A DNA stretch of 64,000 nt, from positions 124,001-188,000 of the forward strand of contig CAWBRU010000019.1 of the NCBI GenBank assembly GCA_963791325.1, in the 5' to 3' direction. The position numbers and the translations under genes were made by a program. Below are positions 36,425 through 44,692 of this stretch, one piece after another. Each line of letters begins with the position of its first letter. Position 1 is the stretch's first letter. Source of the DNA: JBEVJK01 sp963791325. Lineage in GTDB: Bacteria; Pseudomonadota; Alphaproteobacteria; Rhizobiales; Rhizobiaceae. The notes beneath the pieces are model-generated. The model was given only the letters and a program-made list of their open reading frames with translations, ran no database searches and had not been told where the DNA came from.

Positions 36425-37822
36425 TCACCCGGCATTCTGCAGCCCTTTGAACAGGAACGTCTTGCCGGAGCGGTAATCGTAGCTCGGGTCGTCGAACGCG
36501 ATCATCTTGCCCGGATTGAGCAGGCCGAGCGGATCGGCCTCGCGCTTGAAGGCCAGCTGGACCTCGTCGGTCGCTTTCATGCCGCCCTCCTCGAGCGTAT
36601 AGCGGTGCGGGTTGAAGATCGGGCAGCCATGGTCCTCGAAGGCCTTGACGATCGCGTCCAGCCGGGCCGCGCCGGTGAAGCGGACCAAAGGCAGGCCGAA
36701 GCAGGTCACGTTGCCGTCGAAGCGCACGAATTCGAGATGCGAATAGACCTCGCCGGGGAACATGCCATCCATCTTCTCGACCAGCGCAAGCTGGTTTGGA
36801 AACGGGTAGAGCGACTGCAGGTAAGTCATTGCCGGATCGACACGAAGCGCACGCAGCGTGGTATGGTTCCAGGCCAGCTCGAAGGCGGGCGGCAGGCCCT
36901 TGGTATCCGCTGCCGTGGCGCCGTTGAAGACAATGCTGCCGCGGCTGCGCCGGGTGAACGCCAGAAATGCGTCGAGCGCATGGGGCGCGACCATCGCCAC
37001 GCACACGCTTTGGTCTTCGGCGAGAAACTGCTGGTGCCGTTTGAAATAGCGAAACGGGACCGGCGCGGCGATCGGAGTGATCAGCTTGGTGAGGACGCCG
37101 TCCTGACAGCCGAGCTCATTGCCGAAGCGGGCGGCAGCGATGAAGCTGTCGAAGGCGACGATCATGTCGACCCAGTCGTAGGCGGCCGTCAGCGGCATCT
37201 CGACCTCGGTGATGACGCCGTTGGTGCCGTAGGCATGGGTGACCTTATGAAGGTCGACCCCGGTGAGTTCGAGCACGGCTGGCGGGTCGCCCATGGTCAC
37301 CACCCGCAGCCGCAGCACATTGCCGAGATCGCGCAGGCCGCCGAAATTGATCGAGCCGACGCCGCCGGATCCGCCGGCGATGAAGCCGCCGATCGAGGCC
37401 GTGTTGTAGGTGGAAGGGTGGATGCGGAGCTCCTGGCCGGAATGGGCGCGCGTCGCGCGGTCGATGTCGGCGAGCACCGCTCCGGGCTGGCAGACGACCC
37501 GTCCGGGGCCGATCCGGCCAATGCCGTTCATCTCCGCCAGGCTGAGCACCACGCCGCCGGCGAGCGGCATGGCCTGGCCGTAATTGCCGGTCCCGGCGCC
37601 GCGCGGCGTCACCGGCACGCCGTGCCGGCGGCAGGCGGCGAGCACCCGGATCACCTCGGCTTCGTTGCGGGGCGACACCACCAGGTCGCCGGTCACGCCG
37701 TCGAGCTCCTGCTTGAGCACCGGGCTGTACCAATAGAAGTCGCGGCTCTTTTGCTGGACGATCTTGGGATTGTCCTCGATGCGCACGCCGTCCAGGTCGC
37801 GCCTCAACGCGTCGAGGTCCAT
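36425..37822 (-). CDS. FAD-binding oxidoreductase (PCMH type, GlcD-like)
   Basis: This 465-residue flavoprotein has an FAD-binding PCMH domain at about residues 40-220. It contains LVVSPRNEAEVIRVLAACRR, VTPRGAGTGNYGQAMPLAGG and IHPSTYNTASIGGFIAGGSG. The C-terminal cap ends with GLLNPGKMIAFDDPSYDYRS, as in GlcD-like oxidases. No covalent-FAD histidine is obvious. It probably oxidises a hydroxylated or cyclic product of the upstream amidohydrolase, which lies two bases away in the same operon. The substrate is unknown. Confidence 0.88.
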   Translation of the reverse strand: MDLDALRRDLDGVRIEDNPKIVQQKSRDFYWYSPVLKQELDGVTGDLVVSPRNEAEVIRVLAACRRHGVPVTPRGAGTGNYGQAMPLAGGVVLSLAEMNGIGRIGPGRVVCQPGAVLADIDRATRAHSGQELRIHPSTYNTASIGGFIAGGSGGVGSINFGGLRDLGNVLRLRVVTMGDPPAVLELTGVDLHKVTHAYGTNGVITEVEMPLTAAYDWVDMIVAFDSFIAAARFGNELGCQDGVLTKLITPIAAPVPFRYFKRHQQFLAEDQSVCVAMVAPHALDAFLAFTRRSRGSIVFNGATAADTKGLPPAFELAWNHTTLRALRVDPAMTYLQSLYPFPNQLALVEKMDGMFPGEVYSHLEFVRFDGNVTCFGLPLVRFTGAARLDAIVKAFEDHGCPIFNPHRYTLEEGGMKATDEVQLAFKREADPLGLLNPGKMIAFDDPSYDYRSGKTFLFKGLQNAG

Positions 37823-37824
37823 GG

Positions 37825-39150
37825 TCAGGCTCCCATCACGTCGTCGAGCTCGGCATAGTCGGGCAGCTCCCGGGCAATCGCCGCCCCGTTGCGCAGCACC
37901 ACGCGGTCCGATTCCGGCCGCGACAAAAGCTCGGTCAGGCTGCGGCCACGAAAGATCACCAGATCCGCGCTGCGCCCGGCCGCGATCAGCCCGGCATCGT
38001 CGAGCCGCATGATCTCGGCCGGGGTCGCCGCGATGCTGCGCGGCCAGTCGCCGACCGGATGGTCGAGGTGAAGGATGCGGGTCGCCATCCGGTAGACCTC
38101 CAGCATATCGAGATCGCCGTAGGCGTAGAACGGATCACGGGTGTTGTCGGAGGCGACCGCCAGTGCGATGCCGCGCGCCTTCATCTCGTGCACCAGCGTG
38201 ACGCCGCGCCAGCGCGGCGTGGTGCCGTCGCGGCGGCGATCCTGCAGATAGAGGTTGCACATCGGCAGCGAGACGACGGCCAGCCCGGCGCGCGCCACCT
38301 TGTCCAAGGTCTCGAGCACGTCGTGATCGGGCTGCAGCGACAAAGCGCAGCAATGCCCGACCAGGACCTTGCCCTGAAAGCCGGTGCGCAGCGCGGCCTC
38401 GGCGATCCTGCGCAGGCCATGCGCATCGATCGCGTCGGTCTCGTCGGCGTGGAAATCGAGGTCGAGACCGTGTTCGGATGCCGCGGCGAACACCCGGTCA
38501 AGCAGCGCCTCGAGGTCCGGCACCATCGTGGCCACCGCCCCAAGCACCCCGCCGGCGGCCGCCACCAGGCGCACAAGGCCGCCGAACCAGGCTGCGTCGC
38601 GCACCTCCTCGATGCCGATCAGCGCCGCACCTTGGAGCGCGATGCGGCCGCGCCAGCGGCGGCGAAATTCTTCCAGCACCGGCCAGGAGATGCACTCCTG
38701 GGGTGCTGCGCTGTCGAGGTGGGTGCGGATAGCCTTGGTGCCGTGGGCGAACGCGGTGCGCAGGCCGAAATCGATGCGCCGCGCCAGATCGTCGGCGTCC
38801 CAGCGGCTTGCCCGATCGGCCCCGCTGGCCTCGACGGCGGCCGCGAAGCTGCCGTCGGGATTGGGGCTGCGCGCCCAGATATGGCCTTTGTCGAGATGGG
38901 TGTGGCAATCGACGAAGGCCGGCATGACGATGCGCCCGCCGAGTTCCACCCGTGGCGGCGCCTCCTCCGGCGGCCACGGCCAGCCTGCCGGACGGACCGC
39001 GCCGATGCGGCCCTTGGCCAAGGCGATATCGGCGAGCACGAAGCCGTCCGCATCACCCTGCCCGCCGGCGCCGAGTGCCATCGCCTCATGCACGCGCGCG
39101 TTGCACAAGAGGACCGCGTCGCCGGCGGGGATCTCGAGCGCGTCGTTCAT
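37825..39150 (-). CDS. Cytosine deaminase-like amidohydrolase (CodA family)
   Basis: This 441-residue amidohydrolase carries the metal set of the CodA group. HxH is in FVDCHTHLDKGHIW, a histidine and acidic residues in LDLDFHADETD, a histidine in VLVGHCCALSLQPD, and the final aspartate in IALAVASDNTRDPFYAYGD. It should deaminate or hydrolyse an N-heterocyclic substrate; cytosine, creatinine-like or triazine-like compounds are possible. The ATG at 39,150 overlaps the permease stop by four bases. Coupling to an ABC importer suggests it acts on the imported compound first. Confidence 0.88.
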   Translation of the reverse strand: MNDALEIPAGDAVLLCNARVHEAMALGAGGQGDADGFVLADIALAKGRIGAVRPAGWPWPPEEAPPRVELGGRIVMPAFVDCHTHLDKGHIWARSPNPDGSFAAAVEASGADRASRWDADDLARRIDFGLRTAFAHGTKAIRTHLDSAAPQECISWPVLEEFRRRWRGRIALQGAALIGIEEVRDAAWFGGLVRLVAAAGGVLGAVATMVPDLEALLDRVFAAASEHGLDLDFHADETDAIDAHGLRRIAEAALRTGFQGKVLVGHCCALSLQPDHDVLETLDKVARAGLAVVSLPMCNLYLQDRRRDGTTPRWRGVTLVHEMKARGIALAVASDNTRDPFYAYGDLDMLEVYRMATRILHLDHPVGDWPRSIAATPAEIMRLDDAGLIAAGRSADLVIFRGRSLTELLSRPESDRVVLRNGAAIARELPDYAELDDVMGA

Positions 39151-39998
39151 CGCTCTCGCCCCAGGGCGCTCTCGTGCCAGCGCCGCAGCAGAAGATGCGC
39201 AATCAGCGACAGAACGAGGAAGATGACGATGCCGGTGAGCGAGATCAGGATCAGCGCTGCGAACAGACGTGGCGCGTTGAGCCGATAGCCGGCCTCGATG
39301 ATGCGTGAGGCGAGACCGGAGGACTGGCCGGTAGCGCCGGCGACGAACTCGGCGACCACGGCGCCGATCAGCGACAGCCCGCCGGCGATCTTGAGCCCGC
39401 CGAGGAAATAGGGCATCGCCGCCGGCAGCCTGAGCAGCCTGAGCTCCTGCCAGCGGGTCGCCCGGTTCATGCGGAACAGGTCGCGCAGATTGCGGTCGAC
39501 CGAGTTCAAGCCGAGCGTGGTGTTGGACAGGATCGGGAAGAAGGCGACGATCCAGGCGCAGAGCAAAAGCTTGGCCGTCTGGTTGTCGACATAGATGTTG
39601 ATCAGCGGAAATATGGCGACGATCGGCGTCACCTGCAGGATGATGGCGAACGGAAAGAACGACATCTCGACCCACTTCGACTGGGTGAACAGCACGGCGA
39701 GCCCGACCCCGCCGACCACCGCCAGGGCCAAGCCGAGAAAGGTGATGCGCAGCGTCACCAACAGCGAGCTGAGCAGCAAGGCCCGGTCGCTCCACAGCGT
39801 CGCGGCGACCACATGCGGCCGCGGCAGGATGTATTGCGGGATCGCATTCCAGACGCAGAGCCGGTCCCATAGCCAGATTGCCAGGAGCATGATGGCGAGC
39901 GGCAGAAGCCATCGGCCGAGCCGCTCGAGACGCTCGCCGCGCAGGCGGTGCGCCTCCTCCGCATCGAGCCGACCGCTGCCTGCGGCGAACTCGCTCAC
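39147..39998 (-). CDS. ABC transporter permease (SsuC/TauC/ThiX type)
   Basis: This is a 283-residue permease with six hydrophobic helices. The BPD_transp_1 coupling region reads LPAAMPYFLGGLKIAGGLSL, typical of nitrate/taurine/thiamine-precursor permeases. Its GTG start at 39,998 overlaps the ATPase stop (GTGA). A longer frame upstream exists but is antisense-like and overlaps the ATPase. It forms a transporter with the genes on either side. Confidence 0.92.
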   Translation of the reverse strand: MSEFAAGSGRLDAEEAHRLRGERLERLGRWLLPLAIMLLAIWLWDRLCVWNAIPQYILPRPHVVAATLWSDRALLLSSLLVTLRITFLGLALAVVGGVGLAVLFTQSKWVEMSFFPFAIILQVTPIVAIFPLINIYVDNQTAKLLLCAWIVAFFPILSNTTLGLNSVDRNLRDLFRMNRATRWQELRLLRLPAAMPYFLGGLKIAGGLSLIGAVVAEFVAGATGQSSGLASRIIEAGYRLNAPRLFAALILISLTGIVIFLVLSLIAHLLLRRWHESALGRER

Positions 39999-40801
39999 GG
40001 CACCGGCTCCCGGCCGCGGTGCATCGCCTCGCGCAGGATGTCCGAGGCTTGCCGGCAGAGCCCGGCATAGGCGGAGCTGGTGCGGAAGGCCTCGTCGCGG
40101 GGATAAGGCGCGTCGACCGCAAGGTCGGCATGGACCCGGCCGGGCCGCGCCGCCATCACCACGATCCGATTGGACAGGAACACGCTCTCGAACACGCTGT
40201 GGGTGACGAACACCACGGTGAACCGCTCTTCGCCCCACAGCGCCAGCAGATCGTCGTTGAGGCGGAACCGGGTGATCTCGTCGAGGGCTGCGAACGGCTC
40301 GTCCATCAACAGCACCTTTGGCCGCGTGACCAGGGCCCGCGCAATCGACACCCGCATTTTCATCCCGCCGGAAAGCTCGCGCGGCATGGCGCCGGCGAAG
40401 CCGGCCAGATGCACGCGTTCCAGCACGGCATCAACCGCCGGTGCGGCCGCCTGGCGCGACTGGCCTGCCAGTCTCAGCGGCAGCCAGACATTGTCGAACA
40501 CGCTGGCCCAGGGCATCAAAGTCGGCTCCTGGAAGACGAAGCCGACGCTTGTGTCGCGACGCCCGCTGCCTGCCCATTCCAGCCGTCCGGTGGTCGGCGT
40601 CGACAGACCCGAGATCAGCCTGAGCGCCGTCGACTTGCCGCACCCCGAAGGGCCGAGAAGGGAGATAAAGTCGCCCTGCCGCAGCCCAAGATCGACATGC
40701 GCCAGCGCGGTCACGCCGTTCGAGAAGGTCTTGCCGACGTCGGTGAGCCTGAGCAGCGGCGCCGCTGCCCCGCTGGCCTCTCGCTCCGGTCGGCCGAGCA
40801 T
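39995..40801 (-). CDS. ABC transporter ATP-binding protein (SsuB/TauB/ThiZ type)
   Basis: This 268-residue ATPase has the Walker A GPSGCGKSTALRLISG, the Q-loop VGFVFQEPTLMPWASVFDNV, the signature RELSGGMKMRVSIARAL, Walker B VLLMDEPFAALDE and the H-loop VVFVTHSVFESVFLSNR. It pairs with the permease downstream. The NMT1-type binding protein upstream supplies the ligand. It starts 15 bases after the binding-protein stop. Confidence 0.94.
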   Translation of the reverse strand: MLGRPEREASGAAAPLLRLTDVGKTFSNGVTALAHVDLGLRQGDFISLLGPSGCGKSTALRLISGLSTPTTGRLEWAGSGRRDTSVGFVFQEPTLMPWASVFDNVWLPLRLAGQSRQAAAPAVDAVLERVHLAGFAGAMPRELSGGMKMRVSIARALVTRPKVLLMDEPFAALDEITRFRLNDDLLALWGEERFTVVFVTHSVFESVFLSNRIVVMAARPGRVHADLAVDAPYPRDEAFRTSSAYAGLCRQASDILREAMHRGREPVP

Positions 40802-40816
40802 CGCGGAGCGGCCGCC

Positions 40817-41815
40817 CTATTTCTTGAGGTCCATGCCCACACCCTTGTCGACGAAGTCGAGCGTGTAGGCCTTCTTGATGTCGATGCCGTCCGGCAGCAC
40901 CTTGGCCGCGACCATCGTCCGGTAGAATTTGGCGATGTGGTCGTCGGTCATGGCGCCGATGCCGAGCTTCTCCGAATCACCTGAATCGACGATGCCGTAG
41001 CTCTTCATCTGAGCGATCGAGAACGCGATCTGGTCGTCGGTGATATCCGGATTGTCTTTCTTTATCATGGCGTTGGCGGCTTTGTTGTCGCCGTAGAGAT
41101 AGTTGTACCAGCCCTTGGCGGAGCCTTCGACGAAGCATTTCACCACGTCCGGACGCCCATCGATGGTGCCCTGCATGACTTCGACGGTGTTGGCGTAGGT
41201 CGAGAAGCCGTTGTCGGCGAGCAGAAACACATTGGGCTTGAAGCCGCCCTGCTTCTCGACCGCAAACGGCTCGGAGGTGGCGTAACCCTGCTGGATCGAC
41301 TTCGGATTGGCGACGAACGGGGCGGGGTTGAAGGTGTAAGGCACGCGCTTGGCAGCGTCGAAGCCGAGATCGGTCACCATCCACTGGAAGAAGCTCTGCG
41401 CCCCTTCGTCGCCGATGATGTACTGCTCGGCGTTCTTCAGATCCTGCCATGTGTCCAGTCCCTGGCCGGGATGGGACATCATCACCTGCGGGTCCTTCTG
41501 GAAATCGGCGGCCACGATGCGCAGCGGAATGCCTTGCTGGACGGCGTCGAAGGCCTGCAGCAGATTGCCGCCCATGTAGAAGTCGATCTTGCCGGCAAGC
41601 AGCATCGGCCGCCCGCTGACCTGCGGACCGCCCTGCATGATGCTGACGTCCAGGCCGCAGGCGGCATAGGTGCCGTCGGCGATCGCCTGATAGTAGCCGC
41701 CGTGCTCGGCCTGGGCGAGCCAGTTGGTGCCGAAGGTGACCTTTTCGGCGGCGGCTGCGGGGAAAGCTGCCAGGATGGCCGCGAACGCCACCGGGATTGC
41801 GTGATTTTTCGCCAT
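40817..41815 (-). CDS. NMT1/THI5-like ABC substrate-binding protein
   Basis: This 332-residue exported protein has a signal peptide ending AAFPAAAAEKVTFG. The NMT1 fold starts with KVTFGTNWLAQAEHGGYYQA and has the pocket region AGKIDFYMGGNLLQAFDAVQ. Family members bind thiamine pyrimidine precursors, riboflavin, pyrimidines or sulfonates. With a cytosine-deaminase-like enzyme next door, a pyrimidine or similar heterocycle is a fair guess. The ATG at 41,815 is chosen because it starts the signal peptide. It is the first gene of the operon, divergent from the RidA-family gene with 187 bases between. Confidence 0.9.
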   Translation of the reverse strand: MAKNHAIPVAFAAILAAFPAAAAEKVTFGTNWLAQAEHGGYYQAIADGTYAACGLDVSIMQGGPQVSGRPMLLAGKIDFYMGGNLLQAFDAVQQGIPLRIVAADFQKDPQVMMSHPGQGLDTWQDLKNAEQYIIGDEGAQSFFQWMVTDLGFDAAKRVPYTFNPAPFVANPKSIQQGYATSEPFAVEKQGGFKPNVFLLADNGFSTYANTVEVMQGTIDGRPDVVKCFVEGSAKGWYNYLYGDNKAANAMIKKDNPDITDDQIAFSIAQMKSYGIVDSGDSEKLGIGAMTDDHIAKFYRTMVAAKVLPDGIDIKKAYTLDFVDKGVGMDLKK

Positions 41816-42002
41816 CGCTCGCCCCTTGTTTTCCCCTGCCGCTCGCCCAACAGCCGGACAACCGCTCAGAGCTATCGGGCGAGAGGCGCAATCATCGTGC
41901 CCATTTTCGCCGCGCTTGTCTATCGCAGGCCGCGGCGGCCCGGCGTTGCCTTGTAAGCGGCCTGCGATCCGATCTAGGGTCGCCGCCGAGGAGGGCGCTC
42001 GA

Positions 42003-42413
42003 ATGCTCAACTACCTGGCGCCCGGCACGATCCGCCGGCCGTTTGCCCGCTACAGCCATGGCGTCGAAGTGCCGCCCGGCAGCCGGCTGGTGCTGTGCTC
42101 GGGCCAGCTCGGCATCGCCGCCGACGACACCGTGCCCGCCGATGCGCAGGCTCAGACCGAGCGCTGTTTCGCCAACGTCGCCGCGATCCTGGCCGAAGCC
42201 GGGCTGTCGCTGTCCGATATCGTGCGCATCAATGCCTTTGTCACCGACCGGGCGCATCTGCCGGCCTATATGGCGGTGCGTGACCGCCTGTTCGCCGATC
42301 CGGCGCCCGCCTCGACGCTGATGATCGTTGCCGGTTTCGCCCGGCCGGAGTTCATGGTCGAGGTCGAGGTGATCGCTGCCGGGCCCGCGCGGGAGGGTAA
42401 GCATCATGGCTGA
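42003..42413 (+). CDS. RidA/YjgF family protein without the usual active-site arginine
   Basis: This is a 136-residue Rid-family protein starting at ATG 42,003, with GAGGAGGG upstream. Family motifs are RLVLCSGQLGIAADD, ALVFAMILY-like DIVRINAFVTDRAHLPAYM and the ending FMVEVEVIAAG. Canonical RidA has an arginine in a P-A-R-S context that binds the imine substrate. Here the position reads DPAPASTLMIVAGFARP, so it belongs to one of the Rid subgroups without that arginine. Its 3' end overlaps the creatininase gene by eight bases, so the two are translated together. Confidence 0.88.
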   Translation: MLNYLAPGTIRRPFARYSHGVEVPPGSRLVLCSGQLGIAADDTVPADAQAQTERCFANVAAILAEAGLSLSDIVRINAFVTDRAHLPAYMAVRDRLFADPAPASTLMIVAGFARPEFMVEVEVIAAGPAREGKHHG

Positions 42414-43212
42414 CCGGCGGGTCTGGTGGGGCGACTTCCGCGCACCGGAATTTGCGGCGATCGACCCCGAGGCCACCATCGCCGTCATCCCGCTGGCGGC
42501 GGTCGAGCAGCACGGGCCGCATCTGCCGGTGTCGACGGATTTCTCGATCATGGCGGGCATGCTGGAGACGGTGATCCCGCACCTGCCGACGGCGCTCGAT
42601 ATCCGCATCCTGCCGATCCAGGCGATCGGCAAGTCAAACGAGCACGTCTACGCCCCGGGCACGCTGACGCTGCCGGCGGCCACCCTGATCGAGGCGTGGA
42701 GCGAGCTGGGCGCCTCGGTGGCGCGCGCCGGGGTGCGCAAAATCGTGTTCGTCAACTCCCATGGCGGCAACGAGGAGATCATGGGCATCGTCGCGCGCGA
42801 GCTGCGCGTGCGCCATGCCGCGCTGGCGGTCAAAACCAGCTGGCAGCGGTTCGGCCGTCCGGCCGGACTGTTTTCAGAGGCCGAAGAGCGCTACGGCATT
42901 CATGGCGGCGATGTCGAGACCTCGCTGATGCTTTGGTTCCGGCCCGACCTCGTCGACATGGCCGCGGCGCAGGATTTCGCCTCCCGTGTCGTCGACGCCG
43001 AGCACGCCTTTGCGCTGCTGCGCCACACCGGCACCCATGCGTTCGCCTGGAGCGCGGCCGATCTCAACCCTCATGGCGTCGTTGGCGAGGCGGCGCGCGC
43101 TACCGCGCTCAAGGGCCGGGCGACGGCCGAGTTCCAGGCCGACGGCTTCATCCGCCTGCTCGGCGATATCGGCGAGGCCAAGCTCGGGGAATGGCTCGCC
43201 GATCCGGGCTAA
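42406..43212 (+). CDS. Creatininase family amidohydrolase
   Basis: This 268-residue protein has the creatininase metal motifs. PLAAVEQHGPHLPVSTDFSI carries Glu, His and Asp ligands, FVNSHGGNEEIMG a histidine, and YGIHGGDVETSLML a second histidine and glutamate. The family includes creatininase, the formamide hydrolase of riboflavin/F420 synthesis (ArfB) and the mycofactocin peptidase. It probably opens or hydrolyses a cyclic amide in the pathway served by the divergent operon. The substrate is not readable from sequence. Confidence 0.9.
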   Translation: MADRRVWWGDFRAPEFAAIDPEATIAVIPLAAVEQHGPHLPVSTDFSIMAGMLETVIPHLPTALDIRILPIQAIGKSNEHVYAPGTLTLPAATLIEAWSELGASVARAGVRKIVFVNSHGGNEEIMGIVARELRVRHAALAVKTSWQRFGRPAGLFSEAEERYGIHGGDVETSLMLWFRPDLVDMAAAQDFASRVVDAEHAFALLRHTGTHAFAWSAADLNPHGVVGEAARATALKGRATAEFQADGFIRLLGDIGEAKLGEWLADPG

Positions 43213-43215
43213 GGG

Positions 43216-43312
43216 CAATTCCAGGAAAAGTGGAAACGGTTTTCCGTCCGAATTCCGGAAAAACAAAGACTTAGACCGGAGCACCGAGTTCTGAAGAAAC
43301 GGTGATCCGGCG
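43216..43312. repeat. Rhizobial-type intergenic repeat element
   Basis: The gap between the convergent creatininase and YcaQ genes contains ATTCCAGGAAAAGTGGAAAC, then GGTTTTCCGTCCGAATTCCG and AAAAACAAAGACTTAGA. GGAAAA / TTTTCC forms a six-base stem around a ten-base loop. I recognise this sequence as a dispersed intergenic element common in Mesorhizobium-, Brucella- and Rhizobium-type genomes. It may also terminate both convergent genes. The identification is from memory. Confidence 0.65.
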
Positions 43313-43330
43313 AAGGGCTGTGCTGTTGGT

Positions 43331-44554
43331 TCAGGCGCTGGCTCTGGCGCGCCGCGGCGCAAGCGCGTCCGCCAGCGCCGGGGCGAGGTCGCCGACCGGG
43401 GCAAGCTCGATATCGTCGAGCTCCAGCCAGGCGGCCATGGCGCGCAGTTCGCCGGCAAGCGCCTCGGCGGTCTCGGCCGGTGCACCGGGCTCGCCATGGG
43501 CGGAATTGACGCGCAGCAGCCGCGCCTGCCGGTCGGCCTTGAGGCAGACCCGGCCGACCAGCCTCTCGCCCAGCAGGAACGGCAGCACGTAGTAGCCGTA
43601 GGCACGCTTCTCAGCCGGGGTGTAGATCTCGATCCGATAGTGAAAGTCGAACAGCCGCTCGGCCCGCGCCCGGTCCCAGACCAGGGGATCGAAGGGCGCC
43701 AGAAGTGCGGCAGCGGTGACGCGCCGCGGCCGTCTGGCATCGCGGTGAAGATAGGCCTGCATCGGCCAGCCCTCGACCTTGACCGGCAACAGCGCCCCCT
43801 CCTCCGCCAGCGCGGCGATCGCCGGGTCGGTGTCGGCCGCGGCCATGCGGAAATAGTCGCGCAGATCGGTCGCCGTGGCGATGCCCAGCGCCCGTGCGGC
43901 GATGGCGACGAGCTCGCGCTTGGCCGCCGCCGGTTCGGGCGCCGCCTGGGCAACCACCGCGGCCGGCAGCACCCGTTCGGGCAGGTCGTAGCGGCGCTCG
44001 AAGCTGGGCCGCCGCTCGGCCGTGGTGATGCGCCCGGCCCAAAACAGGAATTCCAGCGCCCGCTTGGCATCGCTCCAGCCCCACCAGCCGCCGAGGCCGC
44101 GCTCGCCCTCGAACTCGGATGCCGCGATCGGACCGGCCTCGACCACCCGCCGGTAAACCTCCTCGACGAAAGCTTGGCGCTCGCGCCAGAACCGGGCAAG
44201 CCCGGCATAGATGCCTTCCCCGCGGGCCGCCCGCTCCATGCGCCAGCGCATCAGCGGATAGCTTTCGACCGGCAGCAGCGAAGCCTCGTGCGCCCAATAT
44301 TCGAACAGCAGCCGCCGCCGTCCTTGCGCGGCATCGTCGAGCAGCGAGCGGGGATAGGCGCCGAGACGGGCATAAAGCGGCAGATAGTGGGCCCGCACCA
44401 GGACGCTGACCGAATCGATCTGGAACAGGCCGAGCCGCGCCAGCACCCGCTTGAGATGCCGCCGGTCGACCGCTGCGCCCGGTTTCGGATCGGCAAAACC
44501 CTGCGCGGCAAGCACGATCCGGCGGGCCGCAGCGCGTGACAGCGTTTCACTCAT
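43331..44554 (-). CDS. YcaQ/AlkX-like DNA glycosylase (HTH_42 family)
   Basis: This is a 407-residue winged-helix protein of the HTH_42 family, whose characterised members unhook interstrand crosslinks and remove bulky alkyl bases. It contains LARLGLFQIDSVSVLVRAHY, in which Q-I-D matches the catalytic Q-x-D motif of E. coli YcaQ. LLFEYWAHEASLLPVESYPL and VGRVCLKADRQARLLRVNSA are also typical. The ATG at 44,554 (MSETLSRAAAR) is preferred over a longer upstream frame because it gives the usual N-terminus. It is in the same direction as galU and convergent with creatininase. Confidence 0.9.
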   Translation of the reverse strand: MSETLSRAAARRIVLAAQGFADPKPGAAVDRRHLKRVLARLGLFQIDSVSVLVRAHYLPLYARLGAYPRSLLDDAAQGRRRLLFEYWAHEASLLPVESYPLMRWRMERAARGEGIYAGLARFWRERQAFVEEVYRRVVEAGPIAASEFEGERGLGGWWGWSDAKRALEFLFWAGRITTAERRPSFERRYDLPERVLPAAVVAQAAPEPAAAKRELVAIAARALGIATATDLRDYFRMAAADTDPAIAALAEEGALLPVKVEGWPMQAYLHRDARRPRRVTAAALLAPFDPLVWDRARAERLFDFHYRIEIYTPAEKRAYGYYVLPFLLGERLVGRVCLKADRQARLLRVNSAHGEPGAPAETAEALAGELRAMAAWLELDDIELAPVGDLAPALADALAPRRARASA

Positions 44555-44692
44555 GATCCGCACCCTTCGCCAGCCGCGCCTTGCCCGGCGCCCCGCCAAC
44601 GCTTGCGCAACAATTTGCCGGGACGCAAGGCCGCAGCCTCTCCCCGGCCAAGGCTCATGACAGAAGGGGGTGCGGCCGACGGCAAGCGGCGA

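Noticed and set aside
41816..42002. TPP riboswitch upstream of the NMT1-type transporter
   Set aside because: The conserved CUGAGA and related core segments are not seen in the divergent intergenic region.
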